Of a stretch of 64,000 bases of DNA, positions 60,580 to 64,000 are shown one piece after another (within the stretch, counting starts at the first letter, position 1; every line of letters starts with the position of its first letter). Source of the DNA: Polytrichum commune. Lineage: Eukaryota; Streptophyta; Polytrichopsida; Polytrichales; Polytrichaceae. A model generated the notes under the pieces. It saw nothing but the letters and a program-made list of their open reading frames with translations, had not been told where the DNA came from and searched no databases. Where the stretch lies: positions 14,010,001-14,074,000 of the forward strand of contig OX485804.1 in the NCBI GenBank assembly GCA_950295325.1. The letters are read 5' to 3'. The position numbers were made by a program, and so were the translations under genes.

Positions 60580-63300
60580 GAGCCTTGAGTATTGACTCCA
60601 CATAGTTGGCAGAAAGGTAAATTTTGAATCAATAATCCATAGATCACACACACCGAGATCTAGAAGTAGAACAAGATGGTTCCATACATATATATATATA
60701 TATATAAGCTAAATCGCAGGGCCCCGAAGTCATCGCCTCTGTTATCTAGGATTCAGATACATATATAGCAGACTATGGTGACAGTGGTATATATCTCTCA
60801 ATTCCCTAGATATTGAGAAAAAGGCGATGAACTTTTGAGGGCCCTTGTGAATGATGCCACAGTAAAGGACTTTGAATAATAATCAGCAGCATTCACCAAA
60901 TAATAAGTGAGAGAAATGAGGACTGCTTATCAATATTGACTCCACAAAGTTGGTAGAAAGGTAGAAGTAATCCATGACGCACACACACTGAGGAGGAGGA
61001 CAAGATATGATCGGTTTCACACGCCTGCTGTATCACAACTTGGGCCCGGAATTTCATCACCTTCCTACTTCTTCTTCTTCTTTTTTCTAGAAAAAAAGAA
61101 ATCCCTGAGACAAATGAAACAAGATTTGCTTCATAGTTAGTAACATGCAAGGCCATCAATTGAGGTTGAGGCATCTTGAACCGTTAAAACAAGATAGTTT
61201 TGCATCTGTTTTGGAGGAGTAAGAGTGGGGACTTAATTTCCTTGCGAAGAGGAACAAATTGTAAGGAGAATGCAAGTACTAAAAAATCATGAATATGGAA
61301 ATCGTAGCATAAATCATAGGGTTATGAATAGTTAATCTATAGGTGAATCCATGACCGCTCATCTCAATGCTTATTTTTAGCTATGATAATTATTGTCAAA
61401 ACTCTTATGAGGGTAATCAATCACAAGTCACCACCTCGTAAGTTTTAATTTTGTTCGCCCAAAAAATGTAGATCTCATCTATGTCGGCATTACATAACCT
61501 AGTGCACGGTTAAATAGGCCTAGTCGACTATGGATGCCTCGACCTTACCAAGAAAGAGAGTGAGAAAATTTTCTTGGTTGAACCTGGTGGAATCACAAAT
61601 CTTCAAGCAAACGTGAACAATGTAAGCATGATTAACTAAGCCAACATTGGGTGTACAATTGTTCTCCGTGATTTTAGAATTAAACATATGGTAGAGGAGG
61701 TCGTTGCCAACCCACATAGCACCGAACTTGGCAAGAACATCATAATTCATAGATGATCTCCCTCTTTGAGTCTTTAAAAGCTTTTTCCTGGGCAATCCTA
61801 GCAAAGTCATTGACAAGAAGTAAAGTGTATTTGAATTTTATGCATGACTTTTGAAGAATTCCAACCGCCAATATGATGTATACTAGATTGCAAAACTACA
61901 CAAATATGGTGGTTGGCAAACATAGAATACAAACATTTGAAGTTGCGGTTGTTGTGTTGTTGCTTTTCCTATTGTCGCTTGATGTTTTTGTCCCCACAAG
62001 TGCACATCCCTTATTTTTTTGGACAAGTGATTTGTCCAAATATACTTAAATATCATTGACAAGAAGACATTGCCATATTATTTGCTTCACCTTACTAGCA
62101 TCCCATCTACTATTGTTGAAGGTAAGTTCATTCCTCTTGATTCAAATGGCCCACAACATTATGCCTCTAAGGTTCCAAATTTTGGAGTACTCGCTAAGAG
62201 AGGCCAAAACCTTCTTTCCGGAAATCTCATGATACGTCATACTAGTGAAACCTTCTACATAGACCTTTCTTATGAGCTTTCATGGAGTTAATGATACCAA
62301 TGGCAAACTCCCACGCTTTCTTGCAATTTTGCAATGCCAAAAATGTGTGTGATGGTCTCGAGAGTGTTTTGTATCTAGGACAAGTGGTACATCTACCATG
62401 TTCCTAGCTATTAAGACAAAGGTGATGAATTCTTGAGGTGGTAACTATTCATAGCACTCTCATGATTCACTCTCTTAAAAAATATGGTTTGAAGCTCGTA
62501 AACCGTTTGTAGGAAGCATTATTTGGGACTTGCTTGCACATTATAAACATTTATGAAACTATAAATTCTATTAAAATATGTTAGTTTTTTAGGAGTAAAA
62601 AAATAGATAAAAATTGTATCAAAGGACTTCTCGCAATGCGCCATGTCCAAGCATGTTGCTACTCGTTGTGAAACAACAAATCATCAACTCATTAAGCATT
62701 AGAAGTGATTAAAAAACAGCTACTCTAAAGGGGAGAGGTGCCACCCTAGGAATGAACTTTTAGGGCCCTTGTGAATAATGTTCCAACAATGGTGAACCTC
62801 CTCCGGGACTTTGAATATTGATCATTAGCATTCTTTGAATAATAAGTGAGAGAAATGAGGACAATTTGTCAATATTGACTCCACAAAGTTGGCAGAACAA
62901 TACATTGATTATCCCAATCAGCGTGTTACCCAATTAGGATTGCGTAACCCTGAATAGTACAACACACCAATTGGGATATCAGTGTAGTAATAATCCATGG
63001 CGCACATACCTTGAGAAGAAGGAGCAGTGAAGACATTTGTTTCACTTGCTTAATCACATCATGGGCCCTAAAGTTCAATCACCTTTGTTTAAAGATTATC
63101 TAGGAAGAGTATAGATAGTATCACCGGTGAAAGTGGTACTATCTAACACCGTTCCTAGATATTGGGACACATGTGATGAACTTTTAGGGCCCTAGCGAAT
63201 GATGTCACAGGAATGGTGAACCTCCTCATTCAGGGCTTTGAATAATGGTCATCAACATTCACCAAATAATAAGTGGGAGAAATGAGGAGTACTTGAGCAA
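60580..63300. repeat. Dispersed/tandem repeat domain containing GGGCCC-ended hairpins
   Basis: Two ~125-bp hairpins, 60718-60842 and 63067-63191, have inverted ends of the form GGGCCC(T)AAAGTTCATCACC with TATCTAGG inside. Their flanks also repeat: ATTGACTCCACAAAGTTGG, CAAATAATAAGTGAGAGAAA and TAATCCATG.CGCACA occur two or three times each in the same order (60.6-61.0, 62.75-63.05 and 63.2-63.3 kb). A (TA)n microsatellite is at 60688-60706. Confidence 0.7.
62070..62400 (-). pseudogene. LINE C-terminal fragment (zf-RVT-like), broken
   Basis: On the minus strand RCTTCPRYKTL, then SHTFLALQNCKKAWEFAIG, follow the C..C ... H.F..C...W pattern at the end of plant LINE ORFs. After a stop and frame change, WNLRGIMLWAI, a TGA in place of an expected Trp, then IKRNELTFNNSRWDASKVK resemble the tail seen after this knuckle. 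It is decayed and inactive. Confidence 0.6.
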
Positions 63301-64000
63301 TGGAGCATACATTACAGTAAATGCATGGTCTTCTCATTTATTTCCCCACGTAAGTGGAAGAAGCATGATTGGTAAGACTACATGATCCTCTTAGTGTTTA
63401 TGTTGAAGCTTTAATTGAATAACATAATAAATGTGATCTAGGCTGAAGATGACCTATTGAAGTTTGTCGGGTTTAGCAAAGTCAATATGGGATCATCACA
63501 AGGGTCTTGAGAGAGAGAGAGATTCGTATGAAGAGATGCCTCATTTTACTTTTATTTTTAATCAAAAGTCACAAATTTTAGTGGAAACCCGAGGTGGGTA
63601 TATCCCAATATCTCCTCCAAACCATGGGCATCACCTTCTTAAACCAAAGTGGTTGTGTGGATATTCAAGGTACAAGGTTGAGTACATGAGTAGAAAAGTT
63701 AAGTGTTCTAGATATATCTATTGTGATTGGAGTTGCATGCCAATCATGAGGTATTCAAACATGCAAGTTGTCATGTTTTGAGGTTCTTACAATGAATCTT
63801 AAGGGTTGACCCCAAATCACCCTCACATGTTTAAGTTTCCTAATACGTAGAAGTTAGTGAGATTCAGGTGAGATTTCGTGTAGGCCACTCGCCCACTAGA
63901 TTCTAGATAGTAATGGGCTAGAGGTGTTCGCATATAGATAAGCACAAGCCGCCATACAACCACATTATGGCGGTCCACTAGAATGTGGAGGGCCGTGGAC
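63301..64000. other. Right edge, no gene recognised
   Basis: The 105-aa ORF at 63464-63781 has no domain I can name and lies in repeat-like sequence (a GA run at 63508-63522). Nothing else is supported. Confidence 0.35.

Overview
The window is nuclear DNA of a land plant. Protein-coding genes are split by many GT-AG introns, exon-intron phases match, and the intergenic space is AT-rich and full of transposon debris. A squalene-hopene-cyclase-type gene at the left edge points to a seed-free plant (fern, lycophyte or bryophyte), because this class occurs there and seed plants use oxidosqualene cyclases instead. A fern with a repeat-rich genome is my best guess; this is inference, not proof.

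Layout. 1-1035 (minus): 5' part of a squalene-hopene-cyclase-like gene that runs off the left edge. 1.0-13.6 kb: gene-poor, with tandem repeats, LINE debris and a cluster of poly-C/poly-G tracts. 13.6-24.6 kb (plus): a complete 13-exon ABCB (MDR/P-glycoprotein) transporter of about 1295 aa, whose last intron is filled with MITE-like insertions. 24.7-30.3 kb: LTR-like and MITE-like sequence and a perfect-looking hairpin. 30.4-34.1 kb (plus): six-exon gene for the small subunit of TFIIF (TFIIF-beta/RAP30). 34.2-42.7 kb: intergenic, with two large foldback elements. 42.7-47.9 kb (plus): eight-exon SAC3/GANP-domain gene with a long Arg/Gly-rich N-terminus. 50.0-58.3 kb (minus): multi-exon gene for a PhyH-like (phytanoyl-CoA dioxygenase fold) protein with a probable plastid transit peptide, apparently degenerate metal and 2-oxoglutarate sites, and a novel-looking C-terminal extension. 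58.3-64 kb: repeats and LINE remains.

The genes do not form a functional cluster; they are ordinary plant neighbours (triterpene metabolism, membrane transport, transcription initiation, mRNA export, an unknown oxygenase-like protein). I found no operon, CRISPR array, or convincing tRNA or rRNA gene. The unusual theme is the density and variety of palindromic elements: at least five distinct foldback/MITE families, a SINE apparently derived from 5S rRNA, and tandem repeats inside the first introns of two genes. The most notable protein observations are a His-to-Gln change in the H-loop of the second nucleotide-binding domain of the ABCB transporter, and the PhyH-like protein with altered catalytic residues.
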